Source: Halobacterium noricense (GTDB taxonomy: Archaea > Halobacteriota > Halobacteria > Halobacteriales > Halobacteriaceae). From it: DNA of 64,000 bases. Positions 27,090 to 36,083 of this stretch are shown piece after piece; within the stretch, counting starts at the first letter, position 1; every line of letters starts with the position of its first letter. Below the pieces are notes generated by a model that searched no databases, was not told where the DNA came from, and saw nothing but the letters and a program-made list of their open reading frames with translations. The stretch spans positions 558,001 through 622,000 of the forward strand of contig NZ_CP089468.1 in the NCBI RefSeq assembly GCF_021233435.1, written 5' to 3'. A program made the translations under genes and the position numbers.

Positions 27090-28639
27090 CAGAGCTCACC
27101 CCCGGTGAGGAAGGCAGTTGCCTCCGGCAGCGAGTCCACCATCGGGTTGACTGCGTCCTGAATCATGCCGTAGAACACCTCGGGGACCGTCCCGAGCACG
27201 ACGACCAGCACCACCAGCACGACGATGGCGACCGCGTCGTGGGGCGCTGCGGGCACGATGTCGTAGTCCGTGTCCGCGCTGAACGGGCCGAAGAGGACGC
27301 GCTGCATCGCGAACAGCAGGTAGCCCGCGACGACGACGATGCCGAACATCGCCAGCGCCGTGAACAGCTGCGCGTACGGGAAGGTGGCGCTGAAGCCGCC
27401 GAGGAAGATGAACAGCTCGCCGGCGAAGCCCGCCATCAGCGGCAGGCCCATGTAGCCGAACGCCGCGGCGACGAACACCGCGGCGGTCACCGGCATCTTG
27501 TCCGCGATGCCGGAGAGGTCGCCGACCATGCGCGTGTGGGCGACGTTGTAGATGACGCCGACGCACATGAACATCAGCCCCGAGATGAGGCCGTGGGCGA
27601 CCATCTGGAAGGTCGCGCCGCCGAGCCCGTAGACGTTGTACGCCACGAGCCCGAGAATCACGTACCCCATCGACGACACCGAGGAGTACGCGACGATGCG
27701 CTTGAGGTCCTGCTGGGCGAGCGCGAGCATCGCGCCGTAAATCACGGAGACGACGGCGAAGATGGCGATGAGCACCGCGTAGTCGCGCGCGACGCCCGGC
27801 AGCATCGTGAAGTTGAACCGGAGCAGCGCGTACGTCCCCATCTTCAGGAGCACCCCTGCCAGCATCACCGAGGCCGGCGTGGGGGCCTGCACGTGGGCGT
27901 CCGGCAGCCACGTGTGCAGCGGGACCAGCGGCACCTTCACCGCGAACCCGAGGAACATCGCGAAGAACGCGACGACCTTCAGGGTCTCGGCACCGAGGCC
28001 GTACGTCGTCTGGAAGTTCCCGGCGTCGAGCGCGGCCGCGATGGTCGGCAGGTCCATCGTCTGGACCGGGAGCGCGAACACGAGCGCCACGAACCCGATG
28101 AACATCACCAGGCTGGCGACGTTCGTGTAGACGAAGAACTTGATTGCGGCGTACTTCCGGCGCGGGCCGCCCCAGATGCCGATGAGGAAGTACATCGGCA
28201 CGAGCACGAACTCCCAGAAGACGAACCAGACGAAGAAGTCCAGCGCCGTAAACACGCCCAGGAGGCTCGCCAGCATGAACAGCATCAGCGAGTAGAACTG
28301 GCTCTGGCGCTCCTGAATCGGCGTCCACGCGCTCACGATGGCGAGCGACGTCAGCAGCGTCGACAGAACGACCAGCGGCATGCTGATGCCGTCGAGGCCG
28401 ACGTGCCAGTTGAGCGCGTACGGGCCGACGCTAATCCAGCGTGCAGTCGTCTCGAACGCGAGGTTCCCGCTCTCGAAGAGCGCGTTGCCGCTCGCGTCGA
28501 ACTGTCCGAACATCCAGAGGCTCCCCGCGACGGGGAGCAGACTCAGGGCGAACGCCAGTTTGCCCGCGACCTCGTCGGGTGCGAGCATGACGACGAACGC
28601 CGAAACCAACGTGACGGCGATGAGTGCTTCAATCAACAT
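27089..28639 (-). CDS. nuoM: Nuo complex subunit M
   Basis: 516 residues, about fourteen hydrophobic segments. Channel residues include the Glu in FVWFVFWEFVLVPMYFLIG and the Lys in the middle of the helix IFKMGTYALLRF-like region. Proton_antipo_M domain. The start abuts nuoL's stop (28639/28640) and the end overlaps nuoN by one base, so translation is coupled along the operon. As in other haloarchaeal complexes it belongs to the membrane arm. Confidence 0.96.
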   Translation of the reverse strand: MLIEALIAVTLVSAFVVMLAPDEVAGKLAFALSLLPVAGSLWMFGQFDASGNALFESGNLAFETTARWISVGPYALNWHVGLDGISMPLVVLSTLLTSLAIVSAWTPIQERQSQFYSLMLFMLASLLGVFTALDFFVWFVFWEFVLVPMYFLIGIWGGPRRKYAAIKFFVYTNVASLVMFIGFVALVFALPVQTMDLPTIAAALDAGNFQTTYGLGAETLKVVAFFAMFLGFAVKVPLVPLHTWLPDAHVQAPTPASVMLAGVLLKMGTYALLRFNFTMLPGVARDYAVLIAIFAVVSVIYGAMLALAQQDLKRIVAYSSVSSMGYVILGLVAYNVYGLGGATFQMVAHGLISGLMFMCVGVIYNVAHTRMVGDLSGIADKMPVTAAVFVAAAFGYMGLPLMAGFAGELFIFLGGFSATFPYAQLFTALAMFGIVVVAGYLLFAMQRVLFGPFSADTDYDIVPAAPHDAVAIVVLVVLVVVLGTVPEVFYGMIQDAVNPMVDSLPEATAFLTGGEL

Positions 28640-30718
28640 TCAGAACCACCCCCCGAGGAGGCCGAAGGCCACCAGGAGGACGACCAGACTCAGCGTCAAC
28701 AGGGCGGCGTAGTGCGTGACGAGGCCGTCCTGAATCCGCTTGACGCGGCTGCCGGCGAACAGGCTCACGCTGCTGACGCCGTTGACGACGCCGTCGACGA
28801 TGCCCTGGTCGAACGTGTCGGCGGCGCGGGCGAGCGGGAGCGTGACGCCTTGCGCGAGCCACACCTGGTACTCGTCCTGGTAGTAGTTGTTGTACAGTAC
28901 GGTCTTGACGCCGCCGAGCTTCTCGGTGTGCTCGGTCGGCGAGTCGACGTTGTACAGCACCCACGCGAGGCCGGCACCGCCGAGCGCGAGCGCCAGCGAG
29001 ACGGCGCCCGGGACGAGCGGGCCGATGTCCGCGGCGTGGTAGCCGGCGAACTGTTCGAGCAGGTGGTGGTAGTTGTCGTAGCCGAGCGCGGCGAAGTCGC
29101 TGGCCTCCGGAATCACCAGCCACTGGTGGAGGTATTCGATGTGGAGGCCGGTGAGCTCCGCGACGGGCGTCATATTCACGAGGCCGACGGTGGCCGCGAG
29201 AATCCCGAGGACGACCAGCGGGAGCTTGACGTTCCAGCGGACGCCGTGGGGGTCGCGGGCGGTGTCACTGCGGGGTTCGCCGTGGAAGGTGAGGAACACC
29301 ATCCGGAACGTGTAGAAGCCCGTGAAGAACACCGCGAGCAGGCCCATCGCGTACGCGGCGAGCAGAATCGGACTGTCGCCGGCGCCGTAGATGAGCGCTT
29401 CGTAGAGGATTTCGTCCTTCGACCAGAAGCCCGCGAACGGCACGATGCCGGCGAGGGCGAGGCTGCCGGAGAGGAACGTGTAGTAGGTCACGGGCATCTT
29501 CTCGCGGAGGCCGCCCATGTCCCACATGTCCTCGTTGTGGTGCATCGCGATGATGACCGACCCGGCGCCCAGGAACAGCAGCGCCTTGAAGAACGCGTGG
29601 GTCATCAGGTGGAAGGTCGCGGCGATGTAACCGCCGGTACCGAGGCCGAGCATCATGTAGCCGTACTGGCTGATGGTCGAGTACGCCAGCACCTGCTTGA
29701 GCTCGTCTTTCACGACGCCCATCGTCGCGGCGAACAGCGCGGTGAACCCGCCGATCAGCGCGATAATCGCGAGAACGGTCGGGAGCAGCGCGTAGAAGCC
29801 GTACATGCGCGCGACGAGGTAGACGCCGGCCGCCACCATCGTCGCGGCGTGGATGAGCGCGGAGACGGGCGTCGGGCCTTCCATCGCGTCGGGCAGCCAC
29901 GTGTGCAGCGGGAACTGCGCGGACTTGCCGACGACGCCGCCGAGCACGAGCAGGCCGAGAATCGCGAACCACGTCTCAGCCTTCATGCCGACGACGTCGA
30001 GGAAGTGCGCGACGTGTTCGGGCATCGTTCCCTCGCCGCCCGCAGCCGCGAGCGCTTGCTCGGCGAGGTGCGGGAAGCTGTGGACGCCGTCACCGACCGC
30101 GACGAACCGCGCGGTGCCGAACGTCGCGAGGATGCCGACGACGCCGACGAGGAAGAAGTAGTCCCCGAAGCGCGTGACGAGGAACGCCTTCTTCGCGGCG
30201 CTCGGCGGACCGGGCTCCCGGAAGTGGAACCCGATGAGCAGGTACGAGCAGAGCCCGACCAGCTCGAAGAACATGAACGCCATCAGGAGGTTGTCCGCGA
30301 CGACGAACGCCAGCATCGAGAACGTGAACAGGCCGAGGCCGGCGTAGTACCGCGGGAGGCCGGTCTCGCCCTCGTCGTTCATGTAGCCGAGGCTGAACAC
30401 GTGCACGAGGACCGCGACCAGCGACACGATGACCAACATCAAAGCCGACAGCGGGTCGACGAGGATGCCGAAGTGGAGACTGAACGTGTTCTGGCCGACG
30501 ACCCACGTGTAGATGTCCTGTGCGTGGTAGCTGCCGCCGCTCACCGTCAGGAACGTCCAGATGGACAACAGCAGCGACCCGGCGGTCGCGAGGATGCCGG
30601 GAATCGCGCCGCCTTTCGGCAGCAGCCGCGGCGCGAAGTGGCCGACGAGCATCGCCACGAGGAACGCGGCGAACGGTAGCAGCGGAATGGCCGGAGTGAA
30701 GTCGAATGCACCTACCAT
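28640..30718 (-). CDS. nuoL: Nuo complex subunit L
   Basis: 692 residues, the largest membrane subunit, with about sixteen hydrophobic segments, and an extended C-terminal region that in other species forms the lateral helix. Motifs include FMFFELVGLCSYLLIGF, KSAQFPLHTWLPDAMEGPTP and LAYSTISQYGYMMLGLG. The start ATG at 30718 is one base from nuoK's stop. It is an ion-translocating antiporter-type subunit. Confidence 0.97.
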   Translation of the reverse strand: MVGAFDFTPAIPLLPFAAFLVAMLVGHFAPRLLPKGGAIPGILATAGSLLLSIWTFLTVSGGSYHAQDIYTWVVGQNTFSLHFGILVDPLSALMLVIVSLVAVLVHVFSLGYMNDEGETGLPRYYAGLGLFTFSMLAFVVADNLLMAFMFFELVGLCSYLLIGFHFREPGPPSAAKKAFLVTRFGDYFFLVGVVGILATFGTARFVAVGDGVHSFPHLAEQALAAAGGEGTMPEHVAHFLDVVGMKAETWFAILGLLVLGGVVGKSAQFPLHTWLPDAMEGPTPVSALIHAATMVAAGVYLVARMYGFYALLPTVLAIIALIGGFTALFAATMGVVKDELKQVLAYSTISQYGYMMLGLGTGGYIAATFHLMTHAFFKALLFLGAGSVIIAMHHNEDMWDMGGLREKMPVTYYTFLSGSLALAGIVPFAGFWSKDEILYEALIYGAGDSPILLAAYAMGLLAVFFTGFYTFRMVFLTFHGEPRSDTARDPHGVRWNVKLPLVVLGILAATVGLVNMTPVAELTGLHIEYLHQWLVIPEASDFAALGYDNYHHLLEQFAGYHAADIGPLVPGAVSLALALGGAGLAWVLYNVDSPTEHTEKLGGVKTVLYNNYYQDEYQVWLAQGVTLPLARAADTFDQGIVDGVVNGVSSVSLFAGSRVKRIQDGLVTHYAALLTLSLVVLLVAFGLLGGWF

Positions 30719-30719
30719 C

Positions 30720-31025
30720 TTACCACCTCATCGTCGTCGCGTTGCGCACGTCGACGTCGTCGAAGTTCCGGTACAACACGAGCACGATGCCGAGGCCGAC
30801 GGCGACCTCCGCCGCGGCCAGCGCCATCACGAACAGGCTGAACACCTGACCCGTGGCGTTCCCGTAGAAGTGCGAGAACGCCACGAGATTGATGTTCGCC
30901 GAGTTCAGCATCAGCTCGACGCTGATGAGGAACATGAGCGCGTTCTCGCGCGTGAGCACGCCGAACACGCCAGTGCAGAACACGGCCGCGGACAACAGGA
31001 GGTAGTACTCGACGGCGACCGCCAT
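30720..31025 (-). CDS. nuoK: Nuo complex subunit K
   Basis: 101 residues with three hydrophobic segments. The conserved membrane Glu residues are in ISVELMLNSANINLVAF and LAAAEVAVGLGIVL. The length is typical. It overlaps nuoJ2 by one base and runs straight into nuoL. Confidence 0.95.
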   Translation of the reverse strand: MAVAVEYYLLLSAAVFCTGVFGVLTRENALMFLISVELMLNSANINLVAFSHFYGNATGQVFSLFVMALAAAEVAVGLGIVLVLYRNFDDVDVRNATTMRW

Positions 31026-31339
31026 TACTCGCCGTCACCCCCTTCGTTGTCGCGGCTCGCGAGCAGCACGGAGCCCTCCAGCGCGGCGTCCAGCAGCAAC
31101 GCGATGATGATGAACGCTGCGAGGAAGCCCTCGCTGGCGACCGTGTTCTCGCCCGCGACGTCCATCAGACCCATCAGCGCGTAGCCGATGGTCGCCGTGA
31201 GGTTCGCGTCGCCGGCGAACCCGACCGCACCCTCGAATCCGGCACCGAGGAACACGGCCGCGAGCACCGCGAACAACGCGACCGCGACGACGCCCGTCGC
31301 GAACGTCGACGGGTCGCGCAGTCGTGGTCGCGTCGTCAT
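31025..31339 (-). CDS. nuoJ2: Nuo complex subunit J, C-terminal half
   Basis: 104 residues. It begins with the sequence MTTRPRLRDP and has two strong hydrophobic segments. It corresponds to the second part of NuoJ, which in most bacteria is a single protein of about 170-200 residues. It is separated from J1 by its own ATG, with a 4 bp overlap, so the split is a real gene division rather than a sequencing error: both pieces start and stop cleanly. Haloarchaea commonly show this arrangement. Confidence 0.88.
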   Translation of the reverse strand: MTTRPRLRDPSTFATGVVAVALFAVLAAVFLGAGFEGAVGFAGDANLTATIGYALMGLMDVAGENTVASEGFLAAFIIIALLLDAALEGSVLLASRDNEGGDGE

Positions 31340-31614
31340 GCGTTAGTCACCTCTCCTGTACCTCCAGTTTGACGCGTGAGCATCACTGCGAACGTGATGA
31401 GGATGAGGACGCCGCCGACGTAGACGAGAATCTGCATCGCGGCGACGAACTCCGCCTGTAACATCACGTAGTGCACGGCGAAGCTCATCAGCGAGCCGCC
31501 GAGCAGCAGCGCGGAGTGCCACACGTCCCGCACCAGGACAGCGCCGAGACTGCACGCTACAGTGAGCAGCGCGAACAGCCCGAACGCGATTGTTTCGGTC
31601 GTCATTTCAGTCAC
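31336..31614 (-). CDS. nuoJ1: Nuo complex subunit J, N-terminal half
   Basis: 92 residues with three hydrophobic segments: ETIAFGLFALLTVACSLGAV, LLGGSLMSFAVHYVMLQ and LVYVGGVLILITFAVML. The YVGGVLILITFAVML helix is the conserved third helix of NuoJ (ND6), linked to gating in complex I. It overlaps J2 by 4 bp. About 50 bp separate it from nuoI, the longest gap in the operon. Confidence 0.9.
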   Translation of the reverse strand: MTEMTTETIAFGLFALLTVACSLGAVLVRDVWHSALLLGGSLMSFAVHYVMLQAEFVAAMQILVYVGGVLILITFAVMLTRQTGGTGEVTNA

Positions 31615-31663
31615 CTTGTGGTTCGCAAATACGCCCTTTGTAGGTTTCGAGACGGGCGCGCAA

Positions 31664-32125
31664 CTACTGGTAGTCGACCTCGCCTTCGCCTTCGCCGACC
31701 CAGGAACCCCGGTCGGGTTCGCGGGACGCCAGCGGGTCGAGGTCGTTGTACCACGGCACGTTCTTCAACTGTTCTTTGTTGAACACGAGGTCGTGTTTCG
31801 TGTCCCCGGTGAACTCGAAGTTCTCCGTGAGGAGAATCGCGTCCACCGGACAGACCTCCTCGCAGAGCCGACAGTAGATGCACTGTCCGACGTGGAGGTT
31901 GTACTGCTCGCCGTTGCGCTGCTTGTCCGTGACAATCTGGATGGTGTCGTTCGGGCAGACGTTCTCGCATTGGCGACACCAGATGCAGCGCTCCTGGCTG
32001 AACTTGTGCACCCCGCGGAAGCGCGGGCTGACTTCGGGCGCTTCCTCCGGGTACTCGACGGTGAACGTCTCACCGTCGAGGGCGTGTTTCATCGTCGTTG
32101 CCATCCCTTTGAGTAGTCCAATCAT
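31664..32125 (-). CDS. nuoI: Nuo complex subunit I (two 4Fe-4S clusters)
   Basis: 153 residues. Two ferredoxin motifs, CIWCRQCENVCP and CIYCRLCEEVCP, bind the N6a and N6b 4Fe-4S clusters that pass electrons to NuoB. The N-terminal part may be an amphipathic anchor. It overlaps nuoH by 4 bp. Because NuoE, F and G are absent, this subunit may be the electron entry point for an unidentified donor. Confidence 0.96.
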   Translation of the reverse strand: MIGLLKGMATTMKHALDGETFTVEYPEEAPEVSPRFRGVHKFSQERCIWCRQCENVCPNDTIQIVTDKQRNGEQYNLHVGQCIYCRLCEEVCPVDAILLTENFEFTGDTKHDLVFNKEQLKNVPWYNDLDPLASREPDRGSWVGEGEGEVDYQ

Positions 32126-33174
32126 AGTCCGAGCACCCCGAGGATAACTGCGGTGAGCACGAGATTAGCGAACGAGAGGACCAGCAGGCCCTTCCAGCCA
32201 ATCTCGATGATCTGGTCGATGCGCACGCGCGGGACCGCCGACCGGCACCACTGCGTGAACAGGAACACCGCCCAGATCTTGATGGTGAACCAGACGAACC
32301 CGGGCAGGAACGGTCCCGCCGGGCCGCCGAGGAACAGCGTCGCGATGATGGCACCGCCGAGGAAGATGTGGACGAACTCGCCGAGGTAGAACAGCACGAA
32401 GTACACCGAGGAGTACTCGGTCTGGTAGCCGCCGACGATTTCGGTCGGCGCTTCGGGCGTGTCGAAGGGGTTGCGGCCTACCTCCGCGAGGTTCGCGATC
32501 ATGAACAGCACGAACGCGAACGGGTTGACGAACGCGAACCACGCCGGAATCCGGATGCCGGCGATGGTCACCAGTTCCACGGTCTGGGCGGCGACGATTT
32601 CGCTCATCTGGAGCGACCCCGTGAACAGCACGACGGAGGCCGCGGTGACGACGAGCGGAATCTCGTAGGCGATGTTCTGCGCGACGGCACGCAGGCCGCC
32701 GAGGAGGCTGTACTTGTTGTTCGACGCGTACCCGCCCATCAGGAGGCCGAGGCTCGCAATCGACGCGATTGCGAACACGAACACGAGCCCCGTTTCGGGG
32801 TCGGCGAGGTGGATGCCGTTGCCCATCGGGATGACGGCGAACGCGAGCAGCGCCGAGCCCGCGAGCACGACCGGCGCGACGTCGTACGCGGGCCGGTCGG
32901 CACCTTCGGGGATGATGAGTTCCTTCGACAGCAGGCGGACTGCGTCGACGATGATGGTCCCCAGCCCCCAGGGGCCGATGCGGTTGACGGAGATGCGGTC
33001 CGTGAACGCCGCGGTAATTTTGCGCTTCGCCCACGGGCCCGCGAACGCGGTCATCGTCAGCATGATGGTGCCGACGAGCGCCGCGCCCAGCAGCATCGAG
33101 AGCAGCTCCCCGGCGAACCCGCCGATGCCGAGGAGGTCCTGGATGGTGTCGGGGAGTGGCGTCGCCGTCGCCAT
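32122..33174 (-). CDS. nuoH: Nuo complex subunit H
   Basis: 350 residues, about eight hydrophobic segments. Quinone-site loop motifs such as RISVNRIGPWGLGTIIVDAV, LAEVGRNPFDTPEAPTEIVG and EYSSVYFVLFYLGEFVHIFL are well conserved. It connects the membrane arm with the hydrophilic NuoB/CD/I part and contributes to quinone binding. It directly abuts nuoCD, and overlaps nuoI by 4 bp. Confidence 0.96.
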   Translation of the reverse strand: MATATPLPDTIQDLLGIGGFAGELLSMLLGAALVGTIMLTMTAFAGPWAKRKITAAFTDRISVNRIGPWGLGTIIVDAVRLLSKELIIPEGADRPAYDVAPVVLAGSALLAFAVIPMGNGIHLADPETGLVFVFAIASIASLGLLMGGYASNNKYSLLGGLRAVAQNIAYEIPLVVTAASVVLFTGSLQMSEIVAAQTVELVTIAGIRIPAWFAFVNPFAFVLFMIANLAEVGRNPFDTPEAPTEIVGGYQTEYSSVYFVLFYLGEFVHIFLGGAIIATLFLGGPAGPFLPGFVWFTIKIWAVFLFTQWCRSAVPRVRIDQIIEIGWKGLLVLSFANLVLTAVILGVLGL

Positions 33175-34851
33175 CTATCGGTCCACCTCCCCGAGAATCA
33201 CGTCGAGGCTGCCGAGCGTGGCGACGAGGTCGGGGATGTACTCCCCGGTGGACATCTCCTTGAGCGCGGAGAGGTTCGAGAACGCCGGGCTGCGAATCTT
33301 GAAGCGCCCGGGCTTCTCGGTGCCGTCCGCGCGGATGTAGATGCCGAGTTCGCCCTTCGCGCCCTCGACGGCGCGGTACGTCTCCTTGCCCGCTTCGGGC
33401 TTGAGGGTGCGCGGGACGTTGGCCTGAATCTCGCGCTCGTCCTCCGGCCAGTCCTCCAGCAGGTCGACGCACTGCTCGATGATGCGGGCGGACTGTTCGA
33501 TTTCGCGCATCCGCACGAGGAGGCGTGCGAAGTTGTCACCGCCGTCCTCCGTGACGACGTCCCATTCGAGCTCGTCGTAGTAGCCGTAGGAGTCGTCGCG
33601 GCGGAGGTCGTAGTCGATGCCGGAGCCGCGGGCGACCGGGCCCGTGACGCCGTAGTTCTTGGCGACCTCGGGGTCGAGGTAGCCGGTGTCGACACACCGG
33701 GACTGGAAGATTTCGTTCTCCGTGATGAGGTCGTGGTACTCGTCGAGCTTCGCCGGGAGGTCGTCGAGGAAGTCCCGGACGTTCTCGAAGTACTCGTCGC
33801 GGGGTTCGGGGATGTCCCAGACGACCCCGCCGAGGCGGAGATAGTTGAACATCATGCGCTGGCCGGTGAGGTCCTCCAGGAGGTTCTGGACGATTTCCCG
33901 GTCCCGCATGCCGTACATGAAGATGGCGGTGAAGTCGCCGTAGAGGTCCAGCGCGAACGTCGCGGTGGCGAGCAGGTGGCAGGCGATGCGGCACATCTCC
34001 GAGCCCATCGTCCGGATGACCTGCGCGTACTCGGGGACCTCGATGTCCGCGAGGTCCTCGGCGGCGCGGGCGTACGCCCACTCGTTGACGATGCCGCCCG
34101 GGCCGTAGTCCCAGCGGTCGGGGTACGGCATAATCTGGTAGCGGTAGGTCCCCTTCTGGGCCATCTGCTCCTCGCAGCGGTGGAGGTAGCCGATGTCGGG
34201 GTTGACGTCCGCGACCTGTTCGCCGTCCAGCACCGTCTCGACGTGGAGGACGCCGTGCGTGGCGGGGTGGTGGGGACCGATGTTGAGGAACATCGTGTCC
34301 GAGTCCTCACCGCCGCGAGCGTGGTCCTCCAGCGGGTTCTTGTTCTCCTCGAACGTGACGATCTGGGGCTTGTCCTGGTTGTAGTCCAGACCCAGGGGAT
34401 GGCCCTGCCACGTGTCGGGAAGGAGGATGCGTTCGAGGTTCGGGTGGTCGTCGTACTGGACGCCGACGAGGTCGTAGGCCTCCCGCTCGTGCCAGTCGGC
34501 GGTGCGGAAGACGGGGGCCGCGCTCTCGCTGACCGGCTCCTCGCGGGACGTCGGCACGACGATGCTGACCTCGTTGGTCGGGTCGTCGTACTGCTTGAGG
34601 TGGTAGATGCTCTCGAAGCGGTCATCGTGCTCCTCGGCGGTGACACACGAGAGGTGGTCGAAGCCGGCGTCGTCCTTCAGCGTCTGGAGGACGTCCTGGA
34701 CGGCGTCCGCGCGGACGACGTAGGCGTCGGCGTTGAGGTGTTCCTCGCGGTCGAGGACGTGGTCGCCGAGCAGCTCCGCGATGGCGTCACCGTCGACGTC
34801 GCCCGACTCGGTCGTCGGGGGTTCGACGTTACGCTCTTCGTACGTGCTCAT
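33175..34851 (-). CDS. nuoCD: fused Nuo complex subunit C-D
   Basis: 558 residues. The N-terminal ~170 residues are the NuoC (30 kDa) domain with EREAYDLVGVQYDDHPNLER. The rest is the 49 kDa NuoD domain with GPHHPATHGVLHV, YLHRCEEQ, and RGSGIDYDLRRD at the quinone cavity. The fusion occurs in several bacteria and archaea. It overlaps nuoB by 4 bp. Confidence 0.96.
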   Translation of the reverse strand: MSTYEERNVEPPTTESGDVDGDAIAELLGDHVLDREEHLNADAYVVRADAVQDVLQTLKDDAGFDHLSCVTAEEHDDRFESIYHLKQYDDPTNEVSIVVPTSREEPVSESAAPVFRTADWHEREAYDLVGVQYDDHPNLERILLPDTWQGHPLGLDYNQDKPQIVTFEENKNPLEDHARGGEDSDTMFLNIGPHHPATHGVLHVETVLDGEQVADVNPDIGYLHRCEEQMAQKGTYRYQIMPYPDRWDYGPGGIVNEWAYARAAEDLADIEVPEYAQVIRTMGSEMCRIACHLLATATFALDLYGDFTAIFMYGMRDREIVQNLLEDLTGQRMMFNYLRLGGVVWDIPEPRDEYFENVRDFLDDLPAKLDEYHDLITENEIFQSRCVDTGYLDPEVAKNYGVTGPVARGSGIDYDLRRDDSYGYYDELEWDVVTEDGGDNFARLLVRMREIEQSARIIEQCVDLLEDWPEDEREIQANVPRTLKPEAGKETYRAVEGAKGELGIYIRADGTEKPGRFKIRSPAFSNLSALKEMSTGEYIPDLVATLGSLDVILGEVDR

Positions 34852-35555
34852 GGCGAATCAGCCCAATTGTAGCGCATGACGAGGGTCTCCTCGTCGATGT
34901 CGTCGGCGAGCTTCTGGACCATCTCGTCGCGGTCGAGGTCCCCGAACTGTTCGAGCTCGTAGGGCTTGACCGTGACCGGCGACGACTCGCCGTTGGCGAT
35001 GCGTTCCTGGAGCTTCGCGACGCCGTAGACGAGCGCCTCGGGGCGGGGCGGGCAGCCCGGGATGTGGATGTCGACCGGGATGACTTCCTCGGCGCCCTTC
35101 ACGACGTTGTACCCCTCCTGGAAGGGGCCGCCGGAGGTCGAACAGTTCCCCATGTTGACGACGAACTTCGGCTCCGGCATCTGGTCGTAGACGCGCTTCA
35201 TGCGCGGGGCGAACTTCGAGACGATAGTCCCCGGCACAATCATCACGTCGGCCTGCCGCGGCGACGCGCGGGGGACGCCGGCGTGGAAGCGGTCCAGGTC
35301 GTGTTTGACCGAGTACGTGTGCATCATCTCGATGCTGCAGCAAGCGATACCGAACTGCAGCATGAACATACTCGACCCGCGAACCCAGTTCATGAACTTG
35401 TCGAACTTCGTGAGGATGAACGGCGTCGAGCCGAACGCCTCGCGGAGCTTCGAGTTGAACCGGCTGTCGACGCCCTCCCCCATTCGGGCTTCGCGGGTGT
35501 CAGTCAGCGGTTCGCTGGTTCCCGTAATACTGTCGCGTGGTTGGTCACTGCTCAT
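34848..35555 (-). CDS. nuoB: Nuo complex subunit B (N2 cluster)
   Basis: 235 residues. The four cysteines of the N2 4Fe-4S cluster are visible: the CC pair in GIACCSIEM, the one in MGNCSTSGGPF and the one in PGCPPRPEAL. There is an N-terminal acidic extension of about 40 residues before the core, longer than bacterial NuoB. The start overlaps nuoA by 11 bp. N2 is the final electron donor to quinone. Confidence 0.97.
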   Translation of the reverse strand: MSSDQPRDSITGTSEPLTDTREARMGEGVDSRFNSKLREAFGSTPFILTKFDKFMNWVRGSSMFMLQFGIACCSIEMMHTYSVKHDLDRFHAGVPRASPRQADVMIVPGTIVSKFAPRMKRVYDQMPEPKFVVNMGNCSTSGGPFQEGYNVVKGAEEVIPVDIHIPGCPPRPEALVYGVAKLQERIANGESSPVTVKPYELEQFGDLDRDEMVQKLADDIDEETLVMRYNWADSP

Positions 35556-35949
35556 GTGGTTTTCCTCCGTGCCGTGGTGTCCGCACCCACCGGACGACGC
35601 CCTTGCGCCACGCCCACGCGAGGCCGACGACGAGCACGCCGATGAAGACGAGCATCGGCAGCAGTGCCCGGGTCAGGCCGGCGGACTGGACGGCGTCCTG
35701 GTAGATAACGGTCCACGGGAAGATGAGAACGGTCTCGATGTCGAACACGAGGAACAGCAGCGCGACCATGTAGTACTGGATGTTGAACTGGACGCGCGCG
35801 TCCCCCGTCGGAACCTCGCCACTCTCGTAGGTGGCTCGCTTCCCTTGTTCAGGTACGGTCGGGCGCAGTAGCGAGGACACCACCATCATCGATGCGGGGA
35901 TGAGGATGCCCACGAGCGCCAACATACCGATGGCGATCCATGGATTCAT
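35545..35949 (-). CDS. nuoA: Nuo complex subunit A
   Basis: 134 residues with three hydrophobic segments and the conserved KRATYESGEVPTGDARVQFN loop region that contacts the quinone site. It is the first gene of the nuo operon. Its start codon ATG at 35949 is preceded by TATA-like elements at about 35990-36009, leaving a short leader. The order A-B-CD-H-I-J1-J2-K-L-M-N is the usual archaeal one. Confidence 0.95.
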   Translation of the reverse strand: MNPWIAIGMLALVGILIPASMMVVSSLLRPTVPEQGKRATYESGEVPTGDARVQFNIQYYMVALLFLVFDIETVLIFPWTVIYQDAVQSAGLTRALLPMLVFIGVLVVGLAWAWRKGVVRWVRTPRHGGKPHEQ

Positions 35950-35988
35950 AGGAGTGTCTCCGTGACGAGCGGGAGTTTGGACCCCACG

Positions 35989-36009
35989 CCCATAAACGTT
36001 GATTTATGC
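35989..36009 (-). promoter_or_regulatory. promoter region of the nuo operon
   Basis: On the minus strand two A/T-rich hexamer-like stretches, AACGTTTATG and GCATAAATC, lie 42 to 60 bp before the nuoA ATG. Either could serve as TATA box, giving a leader of about 15 to 30 nt rather than a leaderless transcript. Confidence 0.45.
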
Positions 36010-36083
36010 TCGCACGGCCCGAGACGGTAGAATTCGGGGGTTTCAGGGCGACTGCGGCGTTCGGGCGTCGGTGACGTGACTGG

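Noticed and set aside
27074-30679. 1201-residue open frame on the plus strand
   Set aside because: It is antisense to nuoL, nuoM and the end of nuoN. It is Arg/Asp/Glu/His-rich low-complexity sequence, as expected from reverse reading of high-GC codons, with no domain motif.
31025-31614. frameshift in nuoJ
   Set aside because: The two pieces each have a proper start and stop with a 4 bp overlap, and haloarchaea generally have nuoJ1 and nuoJ2.
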